This document shows, piece after piece, positions 1 through 9,019 of a DNA stretch of 64,000 bases. The stretch comes from Mesorhizobium sp. B2-4-15 (GTDB lineage: Bacteria; Pseudomonadota; Alphaproteobacteria; Rhizobiales; Rhizobiaceae): the NCBI RefSeq assembly GCF_006658505.1, contig NZ_VFUZ01000001.1, positions 124,001 to 188,000 on the forward strand, given 5' to 3'. The first letter of the stretch is position 1, and every line of letters starts with the position of its first letter. The position numbers and the translations under genes are program-made. The notes under the pieces are model-generated. The model saw only the letters and a program-made list of their open reading frames with translations. It searched no databases and was not told the DNA's origin.

Positions 1-485
1 AGTTCCTCTTCCAGCCATTCGATGACAGACAAATCGAGATGGTTGGTCGGCTCATCAAGCAGCAGAATGTCGGGTTCCGGCGCCATGACGCGGGCAAGGG
101 CGGCGCGTCTGGCCTCGCCGCCGGACAGGTCGCCCGGCCGCTCCTCGCCCGACAGGCCGAGATGTTCCATCAGATAGCTGGCGCGGTAGGGATCGTCGGC
201 GGGCCCGAGCCCGGCCTCGACATAGGCCCGCACGGTGGCAAAACCTTCCATGTCGGGCATCTGCGGCAGATAGCGGACGGTCGCCGAAGGTTGGCGGAAG
301 ACCTCGCCGTCCTGCGGCTCGATCAGGCCGGCGGCGATCTTGAGCAGCGTTGATTTACCCGATCCGTTGCGGCCGACCAGCGCGATCTTGTCGCCGGCCG
401 AAGCGGTCAAGGCGGCGCCGTCGAGCAGCGGCGTGCCGCCGAAGGTCAGTTTTATCCCGTCGAGATTGAGAAGAGGCGGGGCCAT
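1..485 (-). CDS. ABC-F type ATPase, N-terminal part (runs off window)
   Basis: The first about 161 residues of a soluble ABC ATPase. Visible motifs are a Walker A (GRNGSGKST, about residues 38-46), a signature LSGGEARRAALAR and a Walker B followed by DEPTNHLDL, which is the hallmark of the ABC-F (Uup/EttA-like) class that acts on ribosomes or in DNA maintenance rather than transport. No membrane segment is seen. The start ATG lies 1 base after the stop of the thiamine diphosphokinase gene, so the two are almost certainly co-transcribed and translationally coupled. The C-terminal half, where a second ATPase domain is expected, lies outside the window, so the exact subfamily is open. Confidence 0.85.
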   Translation of the reverse strand, partial: MAPPLLNLDGIKLTFGGTPLLDGAALTASAGDKIALVGRNGSGKSTLLKIAAGLIEPQDGEVFRQPSATVRYLPQMPDMEGFATVRAYVEAGLGPADDPYRASYLMEHLGLSGEERPGDLSGGEARRAALARVMAPEPDILLLDEPTNHLDLSVIEWLEEE

Positions 486-486
486 G

Positions 487-1131
487 TCAGCTTTCGGGCA
501 AGGGATAGGGATGGGCGAGCAGCAGCGCTCGGCCATGGCCGAGCGCGATTTCGAGGCGGCCCTTGACCTCGTTGGAGATGGTCAGTGACGAACCGAAGGC
601 CACTTCGACCTCGTCGAGCGGCCATTTGGCGCCGGTGACGGTCAGGCCGGCCAGTTCGGAAAAGCCAAGGATCGAAAACAGCGTGCCGTCGGCATAGTCG
701 AAACCAGCCGTTGCGTTCAGCAAGGGGATGCCTTCCTGTGCGCCGCTGGTCAGCAATACGTCCGTTCCTGCCTCGGCCAGGCGCAGACCCAGCGCCAGAT
801 GCAGGAAGGCGTGATCCGCGCGTTTGCCGCCGAAGGCGCCGGCCAGCACGAGGCGCGTTGCGCCGCGCTCCAGTGCCGCCGCGATCGCGAGTTCGCCGTC
901 GGTCTTGTCCTTCTCCGCCGGGAAGGTTAGGCGGGTCACCGCGGCGAGGTCGGCGGGCAGGTCGGCCGGAACCGAATCGAAATCACCCACCCACAGTTCC
1001 GGCACAAGGCCCAGCATCCGTGCATGGCCGATGCCGGAGTCGGCGGCGATGACGCGCGAACCGTCGACCTGGCGGTCGAGCCGGGGCGTGCGGATGAGAT
1101 CGCCGCCAAGCAGGATGGTGAATGTGCTCAT
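487..1131 (-). CDS. thiN: thiamine diphosphokinase
   Basis: 214 residues. Transfers pyrophosphate from ATP to thiamine to give TPP, in the cytoplasm. Family motifs are present: AADSG (30-33), GDFDS (49-53), an acidic KDKTDGELA stretch near residue 77 and [10 protein letters not shown] near 98-107; the C-terminal beta-rich part carries SNEVKG. The length fits the family. It is divergent from the riboswitch-controlled thiBPQ importer, which makes salvage of external thiamine the obvious role. The riboswitch itself is on the opposite strand and does not control this gene. It is coupled to the downstream ABC-F gene. Confidence 0.93.
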   Translation of the reverse strand: MSTFTILLGGDLIRTPRLDRQVDGSRVIAADSGIGHARMLGLVPELWVGDFDSVPADLPADLAAVTRLTFPAEKDKTDGELAIAAALERGATRLVLAGAFGGKRADHAFLHLALGLRLAEAGTDVLLTSGAQEGIPLLNATAGFDYADGTLFSILGFSELAGLTVTGAKWPLDEVEVAFGSSLTISNEVKGRLEIALGHGRALLLAHPYPLPES

Positions 1132-1185
1132 ATCCTGTCGCCCTTACCAGCCCGGCACGGGAAACGGAAGGCGGCAAACTCCCAC

Positions 1186-1214
1186 TTGCGCGGTTCGCCG
1201 GCCGGGCCTATGTG
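1186..1214 (+). promoter_or_regulatory. putative sigma-70 promoter of the thiBPQ transcript
   Basis: TTGCGC (1186-1191) and TATGTG (1209-1214) are separated by 17 bases and sit just upstream of the TPP riboswitch aptamer, where a -35/-10 pair is expected. Match to consensus is moderate; placement is the main support. Confidence 0.4.
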
Positions 1215-1224
1215 TCGAAACGCT

Positions 1225-1325
1225 CTAACGGGGTGCCGGCTGCGATGTTCGCGGACCGGCTGAGAGGCAGTCTCGCCAACCCGCTGAACCTGATCCGGTT
1301 TGTACCGGCGGAGGGATTAGACGTT
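1225..1325 (+). promoter_or_regulatory. TPP riboswitch (THI box)
   Basis: Conserved THI-box segments occur in order: GGGGTGCC near 1230, GGCTGAGA at 1258-1265, the core CTGAACCTGATC at 1284-1295, and the closing GGAGGGATTAGA ending near 1321. The variable arm CCGGTTTGTACCGG at 1296-1309 folds as a hairpin. It lies about 55 bases upstream of the thiB start. In this class TPP binding lowers expression, in proteobacteria often by sequestering the Shine-Dalgarno site; no clear intrinsic terminator is seen before thiB, so translational control is inferred. Confidence 0.95.
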
Positions 1326-1376
1326 TCGGACAGTCCGACGCCTCAATTCCTTTCAATTCAAACGAAGGAGGCGCCG

Positions 1377-2375
1377 ATGCGCACGCTTTTATATGCTCTC
1401 GTCTCAGCAATGGTCGTGGTGCTGTCCGGCCCGGCCTTGGCCAAGGACAAGCTCACCGTCTACACCTATGAGAGTTTCACCGCCGACTGGGGCCCTGGCC
1501 CGGTGGTGAAGAAGGAATTCGAGGCCGAATGCGGCTGCGATGTCGAATTCGTCTCGGTCGCCGACGGCGTCGCCCTGCTCAACCGCGTCAAGCTCGAAGG
1601 AGCATCGACCAAGGCCGATATCGTGCTCGGCCTCGACACCAATCTCACCGCCGATGCCAAGGCTTCGGGTCTGTTCGCACCGCATGGCGCCGTGTCCGAC
1701 GTCAACGTGCCGGGCGGCTGGAGCGACGATACTTTTGTCCCGTTCGACTACGGCTATTTCGCCGTCGTCTACGACACACAGAAGCTGAAGGCGCCGCCCA
1801 AGAGCCTGAAGGAACTGGTCGAAGGCAATGCCGACGACAAGATCGTCATCCAGGATCCGCGTACCTCGACACCCGGCCTCGGCCTGCTGTTGTGGGTGAA
1901 GTCGGTCTATGGCGACAAGGCACCGGAAGCCTGGGCCAAGCTCAAGGCGAAGGTGCTGACCGTGACGCCCGGCTGGAGCGAGGCTTATGGCCTGTTCACC
2001 AAGGGCGAGGCGCCGATGGTGCTGTCCTACACCACCTCGCCGGCCTACCACATGGTCGCCGAGAATACCGAGCGCTACCAGGCGGCCTCGTTCGAGGAGG
2101 GTGAATATCTGCAGATCGAGGTCGCCGGCATCACCACGACGGGAGCCAAGAACCCGCTGGCGCAAAAGTTCATGGCCTTCATGACCGGCCCCAAATTCCA
2201 GGACGCCATCCCGGAGACCAACTGGATGTTCCCGGCCGGCAAGACCGACAAGCCGCTCAACCCGGCTTTCGACAAGCTGGTCAAGCCGACCAAGACCTTG
2301 CTGTTCAGCCCCGAAGAGGTTGCGGCCAACCGCAAGGCCTGGGTGGATGAATGGCTGGCGGTGATGAGCAAGTAG
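1377..2375 (+). CDS. thiB: thiamine ABC transporter, periplasmic binding protein
   Basis: 332 residues from the chosen ATG, which follows a strong GGAGG (1368-1372) and gives a Sec signal peptide (hydrophobic core [16 protein letters not shown], cleavage after ALA). The mature protein opens with [16 protein letters not shown], typical of ThiB, and has the family features DIVLGLDTN and [12 protein letters not shown]. The frame stays open upstream through the riboswitch but that part is not coding. It captures thiamine/TMP/TPP in the periplasm for ThiPQ. Located directly downstream of the TPP riboswitch. Confidence 0.95.
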   Translation: MRTLLYALVSAMVVVLSGPALAKDKLTVYTYESFTADWGPGPVVKKEFEAECGCDVEFVSVADGVALLNRVKLEGASTKADIVLGLDTNLTADAKASGLFAPHGAVSDVNVPGGWSDDTFVPFDYGYFAVVYDTQKLKAPPKSLKELVEGNADDKIVIQDPRTSTPGLGLLLWVKSVYGDKAPEAWAKLKAKVLTVTPGWSEAYGLFTKGEAPMVLSYTTSPAYHMVAENTERYQAASFEEGEYLQIEVAGITTTGAKNPLAQKFMAFMTGPKFQDAIPETNWMFPAGKTDKPLNPAFDKLVKPTKTLLFSPEEVAANRKAWVDEWLAVMSK

Positions 2376-2405
2376 GACTCAAGCTTCGTGGATGTCTGTG
2401 CCAAG

Positions 2406-2453
2406 CCACCCCCCTCTGGCCTGCCGGCCATCTCCCCCGCCTGAGGGGGGTGG
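2406..2453. repeat. GC-rich palindromic intergenic element between thiB and thiP
   Basis: An 11-base perfect inverted repeat (CCACCCCCCTC at 2406-2416 and its complement at 2443-2453) flanks an inner GGCCTGCCGGCC palindrome. It lies in the 145-base gap between thiB and thiP, where it could be a processing or attenuation hairpin that lowers permease expression relative to the binding protein. It resembles the short mobile palindromes scattered in rhizobial genomes; family membership is inferred. Confidence 0.6.
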
Positions 2454-2520
2454 GCGGGAACTCGGCCTTAGCCAAGCATTTGCTTCGCTCAATGTCCGTC
2501 TCAGTTTCGGGTAGCGCGAC

Positions 2521-4146
2521 ATGCATGCGCGTCATCCCACTGATCCCCGCGTCACCGCCGGCGTCATCGCGCTTACGGCAATCGCCCTTTTGATCGGAGG
2601 CGCGTTCGCCGGGCTGCTTGTCGAAGGCGCCGGTGACCTTTCGGGCGCCTGGGCAGCCTTCGATCCCTATCTGCTGCGCGTCGTGCGCTTCACGCTGTGG
2701 CAGGCGGCCCTTTCGACGCTGCTTTCAGTTGTTCCGGCATTGTTCGTGGCGCGTGCCCTGTCGCGGCATCCACGCTTTTTCGGCCGCGCCTTCATCCTGC
2801 AGCTCTTCGCCGTGCCCCTGGCGCTGCCGGCGATCGTCGCGGCACTCGGCATCCTGGCGCTCTACGGCCGCGCCGGCTATTTCGCCGGTCTGTTCAGCGC
2901 GGTCGGCGGCCAGGGCTGGCCGGGCATCTACGGGCTATCAGGCATTCTGGTCGCCCATGTCTTCTTCAATCTGCCGCTCGGCGTGCGGCTGTTCCTCGAG
3001 GCGCTGCAGACCATACAGGCCGACCAATGGCGGCTGGCGAGCCAGCTCGGCATGGGTCCGCGGCCGGCGTTCCGGCTGATCGAATGGCCGGCGCTGCGCG
3101 CCGCCTTGCCCGGCGTCGCCGGGCTGGTCTTCATGCTCTGCATCACATCCTTCACCATCGTGCTGACGCTTGGCGGCGGACCGGCCGCGACGACGCTGGA
3201 GGTCGGCATCTATCAGGCGCTGCGCTTCGACTTCGATCCCGCGCGAGCCGTCGCGCTGACATTGCTGCAGATTGCCTTGACTTTCATCGTCGTGCTGGCA
3301 CTCACGCGTCTTGGTACCAATGTCGTCGGCGACACCAACCTGCCGGTCGCGCCGCGCCGCTATCTCTCCGTCAAGGCCACCGAGGCCTGGCTTAATGCGG
3401 CGCTCATCGTGCTGGCGCTGGTGTTCGTCGCCGGACCGATGGCCGCGACCGTCGCAGCCGGGCTGGGTGCCGATCTCGGCCGGCTCGCCGGCGAGGCCAC
3501 TGTCCGGCAGGCGACGCTGACCAGCGCCGTGCTGGCCTGCCTGTCGGCGTTGCTTTCGGTGGTGCTGTCGCTGGCCCTGACCATGGCGCGCCGGGCGCTG
3601 GCGCTGAACCGTCGCGCCGGTCCAAGAACAATGCTCGAGCATGCCACCGATACCGGCGCCGGGTTTGTCCTCGTCGTGCCGCCGATCGTCATCGGCGCTG
3701 GCTGGTTCCTGCTGCTGCGCCATGCCGGCGATGTCTTCGCCATTGCCCCGGTCATGGTCGTCACCGTCAATGCGGTTATGGCGATGCCTTTCGCGCTGCG
3801 CGCCGTCCGCCCTGCCTATGATGTGGGGAGCGAACGTCACGAACGGCTCTGCGCGCAACTTGGGATTTCCGGCTGGACCAGGCTGCGGCTGATCGACTGG
3901 CCATCGCTGCGGCGTCCGCTCGCCACCGCCTTTGCCTTCGCCATGGCGCTGTCGCTCGGCGATCTCGGGGTCATCGCGCTGTTCGGCAGTGATTCCGTGC
4001 AGACCTTGCCCTACCTTCTCCTGGCGCGCATGGGCAGCTATCGTACCGAGGATGCCGCAGGCTTGGCGCTGCTGCTCGGCCTCGTCTGCCTGGCTCTGGT
4101 CATGGCGGCTCACTGGATGGGCAGGGAGAAGAACCGGGATGCCTGA
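2521..4146 (+). CDS. thiP: thiamine ABC transporter permease
   Basis: 541 residues with about 12 hydrophobic segments arranged as two fused binding-protein-dependent permease domains (roughly 55-260 and 330-530), the normal architecture of ThiP. Each half has an EAA-like loop (for example [19 protein letters not shown] and [19 protein letters not shown]) that contacts the ATPase. It forms the inner-membrane channel for thiamine with ThiB and ThiQ. It overlaps thiQ by 8 bases, indicating coupled translation. Confidence 0.93.
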   Translation: MHARHPTDPRVTAGVIALTAIALLIGGAFAGLLVEGAGDLSGAWAAFDPYLLRVVRFTLWQAALSTLLSVVPALFVARALSRHPRFFGRAFILQLFAVPLALPAIVAALGILALYGRAGYFAGLFSAVGGQGWPGIYGLSGILVAHVFFNLPLGVRLFLEALQTIQADQWRLASQLGMGPRPAFRLIEWPALRAALPGVAGLVFMLCITSFTIVLTLGGGPAATTLEVGIYQALRFDFDPARAVALTLLQIALTFIVVLALTRLGTNVVGDTNLPVAPRRYLSVKATEAWLNAALIVLALVFVAGPMAATVAAGLGADLGRLAGEATVRQATLTSAVLACLSALLSVVLSLALTMARRALALNRRAGPRTMLEHATDTGAGFVLVVPPIVIGAGWFLLLRHAGDVFAIAPVMVVTVNAVMAMPFALRAVRPAYDVGSERHERLCAQLGISGWTRLRLIDWPSLRRPLATAFAFAMALSLGDLGVIALFGSDSVQTLPYLLLARMGSYRTEDAAGLALLLGLVCLALVMAAHWMGREKNRDA

Positions 4147-4921
4147 CGGAGCGGCCAGCAGGCTTGAACGAGGCGCTTCGGTGCGGCTGGACAAGGTATT
4201 GTTCAGCTATGGCGAAGCGCCCCTCGTCTTCGATGTTGATTTCGCCGCGACAAAGATCACCGCCATCATGGGACCGAGCGGCTCGGGAAAGTCGACGCTG
4301 CTCAACCTGGTCGCCGGGTTCGAGACACCGCGGTCCGGCCGGGTGCTGATCGGCGGGGCGGATGTCAGCGTCCAGCCGCCCTCGGCCCGGCCGGTGTCGA
4401 TGGTGTTCCAGGAGAACAATCTCTTTGCTCATCTCCCGGTCGAGCAGAATGTCGGGCTCGGCCGCTCGCCGTCGCTGCGGCTGACCGAGGCCGACCGCAC
4501 TGATATCGCGGAGGCGCTTCTGCGCACCGGCCTTGCCGGCAAGGAGAAGCGGTTGCCGCGCGAACTTTCCGGTGGCGAACGGCAGCGCGTTGCCCTGGCG
4601 CGCGTGCTGGTGCGCGATCGCCCGGTGCTGCTGCTCGACGAACCGTTCGCTTCGCTCGGGCCGGCCTTGCGCGACGACATGCTCGACCTGGTTGCCGGGG
4701 TTCATGCTGAACGTGGGATGACGGTGCTGTTCGTGACGCACCAGCCGCAGGATGCCCGGCGCATCGGCCAGAATGTGGTGTTTCTGGACAATGGCGCCGT
4801 TGCGGCGACCGGCAAGGCGGACGATTTCTTTACCGGGGCTGGTCCGGACGCATTCCGACGCTATATCGGTTCGGGGGTTGGGGATGCCGTATCACGAGAT
4901 ATTGCCCGGAAGCGGACATAA
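4139..4921 (+). CDS. thiQ: thiamine ABC transporter ATP-binding protein
   Basis: 260 residues from the ATG overlapping the end of thiP. Walker A is GPSGSGKST, the signature is [13 protein letters not shown], Walker B is [13 protein letters not shown] and the switch histidine is in VTHQPQDA. It energises thiamine import with ThiBP. The first 14 residues before the conserved ATPase fold are atypical, so a slightly later start cannot be excluded. The frame is open further upstream inside thiP, but that is not coding. Confidence 0.93.
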   Translation: MPDGAASRLERGASVRLDKVLFSYGEAPLVFDVDFAATKITAIMGPSGSGKSTLLNLVAGFETPRSGRVLIGGADVSVQPPSARPVSMVFQENNLFAHLPVEQNVGLGRSPSLRLTEADRTDIAEALLRTGLAGKEKRLPRELSGGERQRVALARVLVRDRPVLLLDEPFASLGPALRDDMLDLVAGVHAERGMTVLFVTHQPQDARRIGQNVVFLDNGAVAATGKADDFFTGAGPDAFRRYIGSGVGDAVSRDIARKRT

Positions 4922-5022
4922 TTTACGGTCAAACCGGCTTCAGGCGATGGGGCGCTTGCTTGCCATGGTCAAAGTAGTGTGGCTAGGTCCGCCCTACTGG
5001 TCCGGCACACGCCGTGATTTGC

Positions 5023-5080
5023 CTACAGCATCCGCCGCGCGCCTCGAGGGACGCGTGACGGATGCTGTAGCAGTTTTTTT
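5023..5080 (+). terminator. hairpin with T-run downstream of thiQ
   Basis: A perfect 12-base inverted repeat, CTACAGCATCCG (5023-5034) and its complement (5059-5070), is followed by CAG and seven T. This is a plausible rho-independent terminator for thiBPQ. The remaining bases of the roughly 230-base gap before the next gene show nothing I recognise. Confidence 0.6.
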
Positions 5081-5219
5081 GCGCATGACACGTTCCGAAG
5101 ATCGCCGCCGATTTTCGTGGTCATGCGCCGGGACCTGAAAGGAAGCTGTTCTGGCGATCGGCGTTGACAGACCAAGAAGGAATCCGCTGGCGCGCTTTCT
5201 GGCGCTGGTCGGCTTTGCC

Positions 5220-6647
5220 GTGGCCCTGGCAAGCTGCCAGATGTTCACGCCTCCGGAAGTCCAGGAATCCGGGTTCCAACCGTCCGACAAGCCGATCACG
5301 GTCGACAATGTCGCCGCCAACAACAGGCTTGCCGAACTGGCCAAGGCACAGCATCCGCGCATCCTGGCGACCTATGGCGGCGAATATTCCGATCCCAAGC
5401 TCGAGCGCATGGTTGCCAAGGTCGTCGGCAATCTGACCGTGGTGTCGGCGAACCCGACCCAGACCTATCGGATCACCATCCTCAATTCGCCCAACGTCAA
5501 CGCCTTCGCGCTGCCGGGCGGCTATCTCTACATCACACGCGGCCTGCTGGCGCTGGCTAATGATTCGTCCGAGCTCGCCGCCGTCGTCGCGCATGAGATG
5601 GGCCACGTCACAGCCAATCACGGCTTGCAGCGCCAGCAGCTGGAGGCCGAGGAAGGCTTGGCGACCAAGGTGGTCTCGGATGTGCTTGGCGACAGCCCGA
5701 CCGCCAAGGCGGCACTCATCCGTGGCAAGCTCCGGCTGGCGCAGTTCTCGCGTAACCAGGAGCTGGAGGCAGACGCCATCGGCATCAAGTCGATCGGCGA
5801 GGCCGGCTATGACCCTTACGCCGCCGGCCGCTTCCTGCAGTCGATGTCGGCCTACACCGATTTCCGCTCGATCAGCGGTGCCACCGACGCCAGTCTGGAC
5901 TTCCTGGCCACGCATCCCAACACGCCGCAGCGCATCGATCTGGCGCAGCGCCACGCCCGCCAGTTCGGCGCACCGGGTGTGGGTACGCGCGACCGCGATT
6001 CCTTCCTCGCCGGCATAGACGGTCTGCTCTATGGCGATACGCCGGAGGAAGGCTATGTGCGGGGGGAAACCTTCCTGCATCCGGGCCTCGGCGTGTCGTT
6101 CACGGTGCCGGATGGGTTCATCATCGACAATTCGGCGGCGGCGGTGACGGCGACCGGACCAGGCGACATAGCGATCCGCTTCGATGGCGTTTCGATCGAC
6201 AAGAACCGCGCCTTGACCGACTACATCAGAAGCGGCTGGGTGGCTGGCCTCGACGACAGCACCGTCAAGCAGGAAACGATCAACGGCAACGAGGCCGCGA
6301 CCGCGCATGCCGGCGCGCAAGGCTGGCAGTTCGATATCGCGGTGATCCGTGCCGGCGGCCAGGTCTATCGGCTGCTGACAGCGGCCCCCTCGGCCAGCAC
6401 TTCGCTGGATACGGTGGCGCGGTCGGTCAGCGGGTCGTTCCGGACCCTGAGTGCCGCGGAAAAGGCGGCGCTCAAGCCGCTGCATATCCGCGTGCTCACC
6501 GTGCAGCCCGGACAGACCATGGGCTCGCTCGCCGCGCAAATGGTGGGCGTCGATCGCAAGCTCGACCTGTTCCGGGTGCTCAATGCGTTGTCGCCAGGGG
6601 CCGCGGTCTCGGCCGGCGACAAGGTCAAGATCGTCACCGACAAGTAG
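5220..6647 (+). CDS. M48 family zinc metalloprotease lipoprotein with LysM-like C-terminus
   Basis: 475 residues counted from GTG 5220. The zinc motif HEMGH is at 125-129 and the third ligand is in NQELEADAIG (Glu near 181), as in BepA/LoiP-type M48 proteases that act in the envelope on misassembled outer-membrane proteins. The C-terminal about 50 residues (VLTVQPGQTMGSLAAQM, ending VSAGDKVKIV) look like a LysM-type domain. The lipobox LASC is near residue 6, but the hydrophobic h-region and basic n-region (RPRRNPLARFLALVGFAVA) lie upstream of this GTG in the same open frame. The better start is probably CTG at 5151, 5 bases after GGAAG, giving 498 residues. Confidence 0.88.
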   Translation: MALASCQMFTPPEVQESGFQPSDKPITVDNVAANNRLAELAKAQHPRILATYGGEYSDPKLERMVAKVVGNLTVVSANPTQTYRITILNSPNVNAFALPGGYLYITRGLLALANDSSELAAVVAHEMGHVTANHGLQRQQLEAEEGLATKVVSDVLGDSPTAKAALIRGKLRLAQFSRNQELEADAIGIKSIGEAGYDPYAAGRFLQSMSAYTDFRSISGATDASLDFLATHPNTPQRIDLAQRHARQFGAPGVGTRDRDSFLAGIDGLLYGDTPEEGYVRGETFLHPGLGVSFTVPDGFIIDNSAAAVTATGPGDIAIRFDGVSIDKNRALTDYIRSGWVAGLDDSTVKQETINGNEAATAHAGAQGWQFDIAVIRAGGQVYRLLTAAPSASTSLDTVARSVSGSFRTLSAAEKAALKPLHIRVLTVQPGQTMGSLAAQMVGVDRKLDLFRVLNALSPGAAVSAGDKVKIVTDK

Positions 6648-6667
6648 CCCGTTGTCGCTGGGATCTT

Positions 6668-6763
6668 AGAGCGGTTCAGCGTATCGTTGATCCGCTCCAA
6701 CTCTTTGTTTCTACGCAATTCCGAACGGAAAACCGTTACGCGCCTTTCCTGGAATTGCTCTAG
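6668..6763. repeat. structured intergenic repeat, copy 1
   Basis: About 96 bases closely matching 8899-9003. Ends are imperfect inverted repeats (AGAGCGGTTC / GGAATTGCTCT). Inside, GCAATTCC (6715-6722) pairs with GGAATTGC (6751-6758) and encloses AACGG (6724-6728) paired with CCGTT (6733-6737) around an AAAA loop. The element lies between convergent M48 protease and rpoH genes, and its end supplies the TAG stop of rpoH. Confidence 0.85.
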
Positions 6764-7623
6764 GCTGCTGTCGCCAGGAATTCCGGATTTTGCTTCACCA
6801 GCGCGACTTTGAGCTTTTCCATGGCGCGGGCCTCGATCTGGCGAACGCGCTCCTTGGAGATGCCGAGGGTCTCGCCGAGTGCCTCGAGCGTCGCGCCTTC
6901 GTCGGTCAGCCGCCTTTCCTCGATGATGCGCAGTTCGCGGGCGTTGAGGGCGGCGAGAGCGGCTTTCAGCCAGAGCGAGCGGCGCGCGACATCGATCTTG
7001 TCGCCGACGACCTCGTCGGGCAGCGGGTCGTCCGAGACCAGGAAATCCATCCGTTCGGTGGCGCCTGAATCATCGGCAAGCGGCACGTTGAGCGAGGAAT
7101 CCGGCGCCGACAGCCGCGAATCCATCATCGCCACATCAGCTTCGGAAACGCCGAGCGCCACCGATACCTCGCGATAGAGGGTTTCGTTGGAAAGCGGCTC
7201 GGCGCCGTTTGCCAGACGGGCACGCAGGCGCCTGAGATTGAAGAACAGCGCCTTTTGCGCCGAACTCGTGCCGCCACGCACGATCGACCAATTGCGCAGG
7301 ATGTAGTCCTGCATCGAAGCACGGATCCACCAGGTCGCATAGGTCGAAAACCGCACCTCCCGTTCCGGCTCGAAGCGGGCGGCGGCCTCCAGCAGGCCGA
7401 CATGCCCTTCCTGGATCAGATCGCCGAGCGGCAGGCCGTAGTGACGGAATTTGGAGGCCATGGAAATGACCAGCCGCATATGGGCGACGGTTATGCAGTG
7501 CAACGCGTTCTGGTCATTGTCCTCCTTCCAGAGCAAGGCCAGCCGATGTTCTTCGTCCCGTTCGAGGTAAGGAGCCTTCATCGCCGCGCGGACCATGATC
7601 CGTCCTGCCGTGTCTTCCATCAT
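6760..7623 (-). CDS. rpoH: RNA polymerase sigma-32 factor (heat-shock sigma, RpoH family)
   Basis: 287 residues, normal for RpoH. Region 2 contains LIQEGHVGLLEAAARFEP and FSTYATWWIRASMQDYIL (core binding and -10 recognition); region 4 ends in GETLGISKERVRQIEARAMEKL (-35 recognition helix). Rhizobia usually carry two rpoH paralogues with distinct regulons; which one this is cannot be settled here, though the divergent N-terminus suggests the RpoH2-like type. The stop codon is contributed by the intergenic repeat, so its last residues may differ from orthologues. Confidence 0.93.
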   Translation of the reverse strand: MMEDTAGRIMVRAAMKAPYLERDEEHRLALLWKEDNDQNALHCITVAHMRLVISMASKFRHYGLPLGDLIQEGHVGLLEAAARFEPEREVRFSTYATWWIRASMQDYILRNWSIVRGGTSSAQKALFFNLRRLRARLANGAEPLSNETLYREVSVALGVSEADVAMMDSRLSAPDSSLNVPLADDSGATERMDFLVSDDPLPDEVVGDKIDVARRSLWLKAALAALNARELRIIEERRLTDEGATLEALGETLGISKERVRQIEARAMEKLKVALVKQNPEFLATAA

Positions 7624-7941
7624 GAGGGGCTCCCTGGCTCAGGCGATGCGAATGACGTTTGCTTGGTAGGCACCGGGTTGAAATCGCGGCGTCGTGCCCT
7701 ACAACAGCCAAAACTGCCACGCGCGAGAAAGGTTCCGCTGGCGCGGGCAGCGAGGCCATCCTGCGCGCGCGATTTCAGCACAGTTGCCCTTTTGAATGCG
7801 CGAAGAAATCCATTTTTGAGAATATGGTTTCGGAAATTCTTTGTTTTTGAAATGCAATTCCTTATTCTTCCTGCTGACATCTGGCATTTTCCAGCCCTCA
7901 CAACATGCCTGATATCAGGCCAAGGACGGGATCACAGAAAA
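7624..7941. other. divergent regulatory gap between rpoH and the amino-acid binding-protein gene
   Basis: 318 bases that must hold the promoters of both divergent genes. An AT-rich stretch (about 7800-7870) is the likeliest promoter area. I see no operator, RNA gene or convincing small ORF. Confidence 0.4.
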
Positions 7942-8715
7942 ATGAAATGGCTCAAGTCGCTTATCGTCGCCGGAACGCTGCAGGCCCTGGCCGTCGCATC
8001 GGGCCATGCCGGTGCCAATCTCGACCAGATCAAGCAGGCTGGCGTCATCAAGGTCGGGACGGAAGGCACCTACGCACCCTTCACCTATCATGATGCGTCC
8101 GGCGCGCTGGTCGGCTTCGACGTCGAAATCGCCAAGGCGATCGGCGACAAGCTGGGGGTCAAGGTCGAGTTTCTCGAAGGTAAGTGGGACGGGCTGATCG
8201 CCGGTCTCGACGTCAAGCGCTACGACGCCGTCATCAACGAGGTCGGCATCACGGATGCGCGCAAGGCCAAGTACGATTTCTCCGATCCCTACATCGCTTC
8301 CAAGGCGGTGCTGATCGTGCGCGGCGACAACACCGACATCAAGACCTTCGCCGACCTCAAGGGCAAGAAGTCGGCGCAGTCGCTGACCTCCAATTTCGGC
8401 AAGCTGGCCGAGGCGAATGGAGCAGAGCTTGTCGGCACCGATGGCTTCGACCAGTCGATCCAGCTGCTTCTGACCGGCCGTGCCGACGCCACCATCAACG
8501 ACAGCCTGTCCTTCCTCGACTTCAAGAAGCACAAGCCCGACGCCAATGTGAAGATCGCGGCGCAAGAGGAAAACGCCGATTATTCCGGCGTCATCGTGCG
8601 CAAGGGCGATCCCGAGCTGGTCGCGGCCATCAACAAGGCGCTGGCCGACATCAAGGCCGACGGCACCTATCAGAAGATCGCCGATACCTATTTCGGCCAG
8701 GACGTTTCGAAGTAA
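7942..8715 (+). CDS. polar amino-acid ABC transporter, periplasmic binding protein
   Basis: 257 residues from the ATG preceding a clear Sec signal peptide (MKWLKSLIVAG..ASGHAGA). The fold is SBP_bac_3: IKVGTEGTYAPFTYHD, GFDVEIAKAIGDKLG, WDGLIAGLDVKRYDAVINEV and DFSDPYIASK. The pattern resembles cystine-type binding proteins (TcyA/FliY), but the ligand is inferred. It is followed by a terminator-like hairpin and a repeat before the permease and ATPase genes, an arrangement that would give more binding protein than membrane components. The frame is open far upstream, antisense to rpoH; that extension is not coding. Confidence 0.9.
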   Translation: MKWLKSLIVAGTLQALAVASGHAGANLDQIKQAGVIKVGTEGTYAPFTYHDASGALVGFDVEIAKAIGDKLGVKVEFLEGKWDGLIAGLDVKRYDAVINEVGITDARKAKYDFSDPYIASKAVLIVRGDNTDIKTFADLKGKKSAQSLTSNFGKLAEANGAELVGTDGFDQSIQLLLTGRADATINDSLSFLDFKKHKPDANVKIAAQEENADYSGVIVRKGDPELVAAINKALADIKADGTYQKIADTYFGQDVSK

Positions 8716-8756
8716 ATCACGCAGCGGGGCGGTTTGGTCCCGCAACGCATCCAGCG

Positions 8757-8788
8757 CGGCGGGCCGTCTTTGACGGCTCGCCGCTTTT
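8757..8788 (+). terminator. hairpin with short T-run after the binding-protein gene
   Basis: CGGCGGGCCGTC (8757-8768) pairs with GACGGCTCGCCG (8772-8783) with one G-T wobble around a TTT loop, followed by CTTTT. It is probably a partial terminator separating the binding protein from the permease/ATPase genes. Confidence 0.65.
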
Positions 8789-8898
8789 GTCGTGATATGG
8801 CGCCTGCATTCGCACTTCGGTCATGCGACGCGCATCAGGTCTTTGTCTATATGCATGTCGTTCCCCCAAAGCCGGGGTCACTTTTGGGCGACATGCAT

Positions 8899-9003
8899 CT
8901 AGAGCGGTTCAGCGTTTGATAGAATCGTTGATCCGCTCTAACTCGTTGTTTCTACGCAATTCCGGGCGGAAAACCGCCACGCGCTTTTCCTGGAATTGCT
9001 CTG
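8899..9003. repeat. structured intergenic repeat, copy 2
   Basis: Same element as at 6668-6763, with a 6-base insertion near its 5' part and scattered substitutions. The inner stem is GGCGG (8965-8969) with CCGCC (8974-8978), so two base pairs differ from copy 1 by paired changes. It sits inside an ABC operon, ending about 17 bases before the permease start. Confidence 0.85.
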
Positions 9004-9019
9004 GTCTGGAGGGTCTTTC

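Noticed and set aside
2938..4194. Open frame of 418 codons antisense to thiP
   Set aside because: Same GC-driven effect; composition is Gln/Arg/Asp-rich and no motif or ribosome-binding site is seen.
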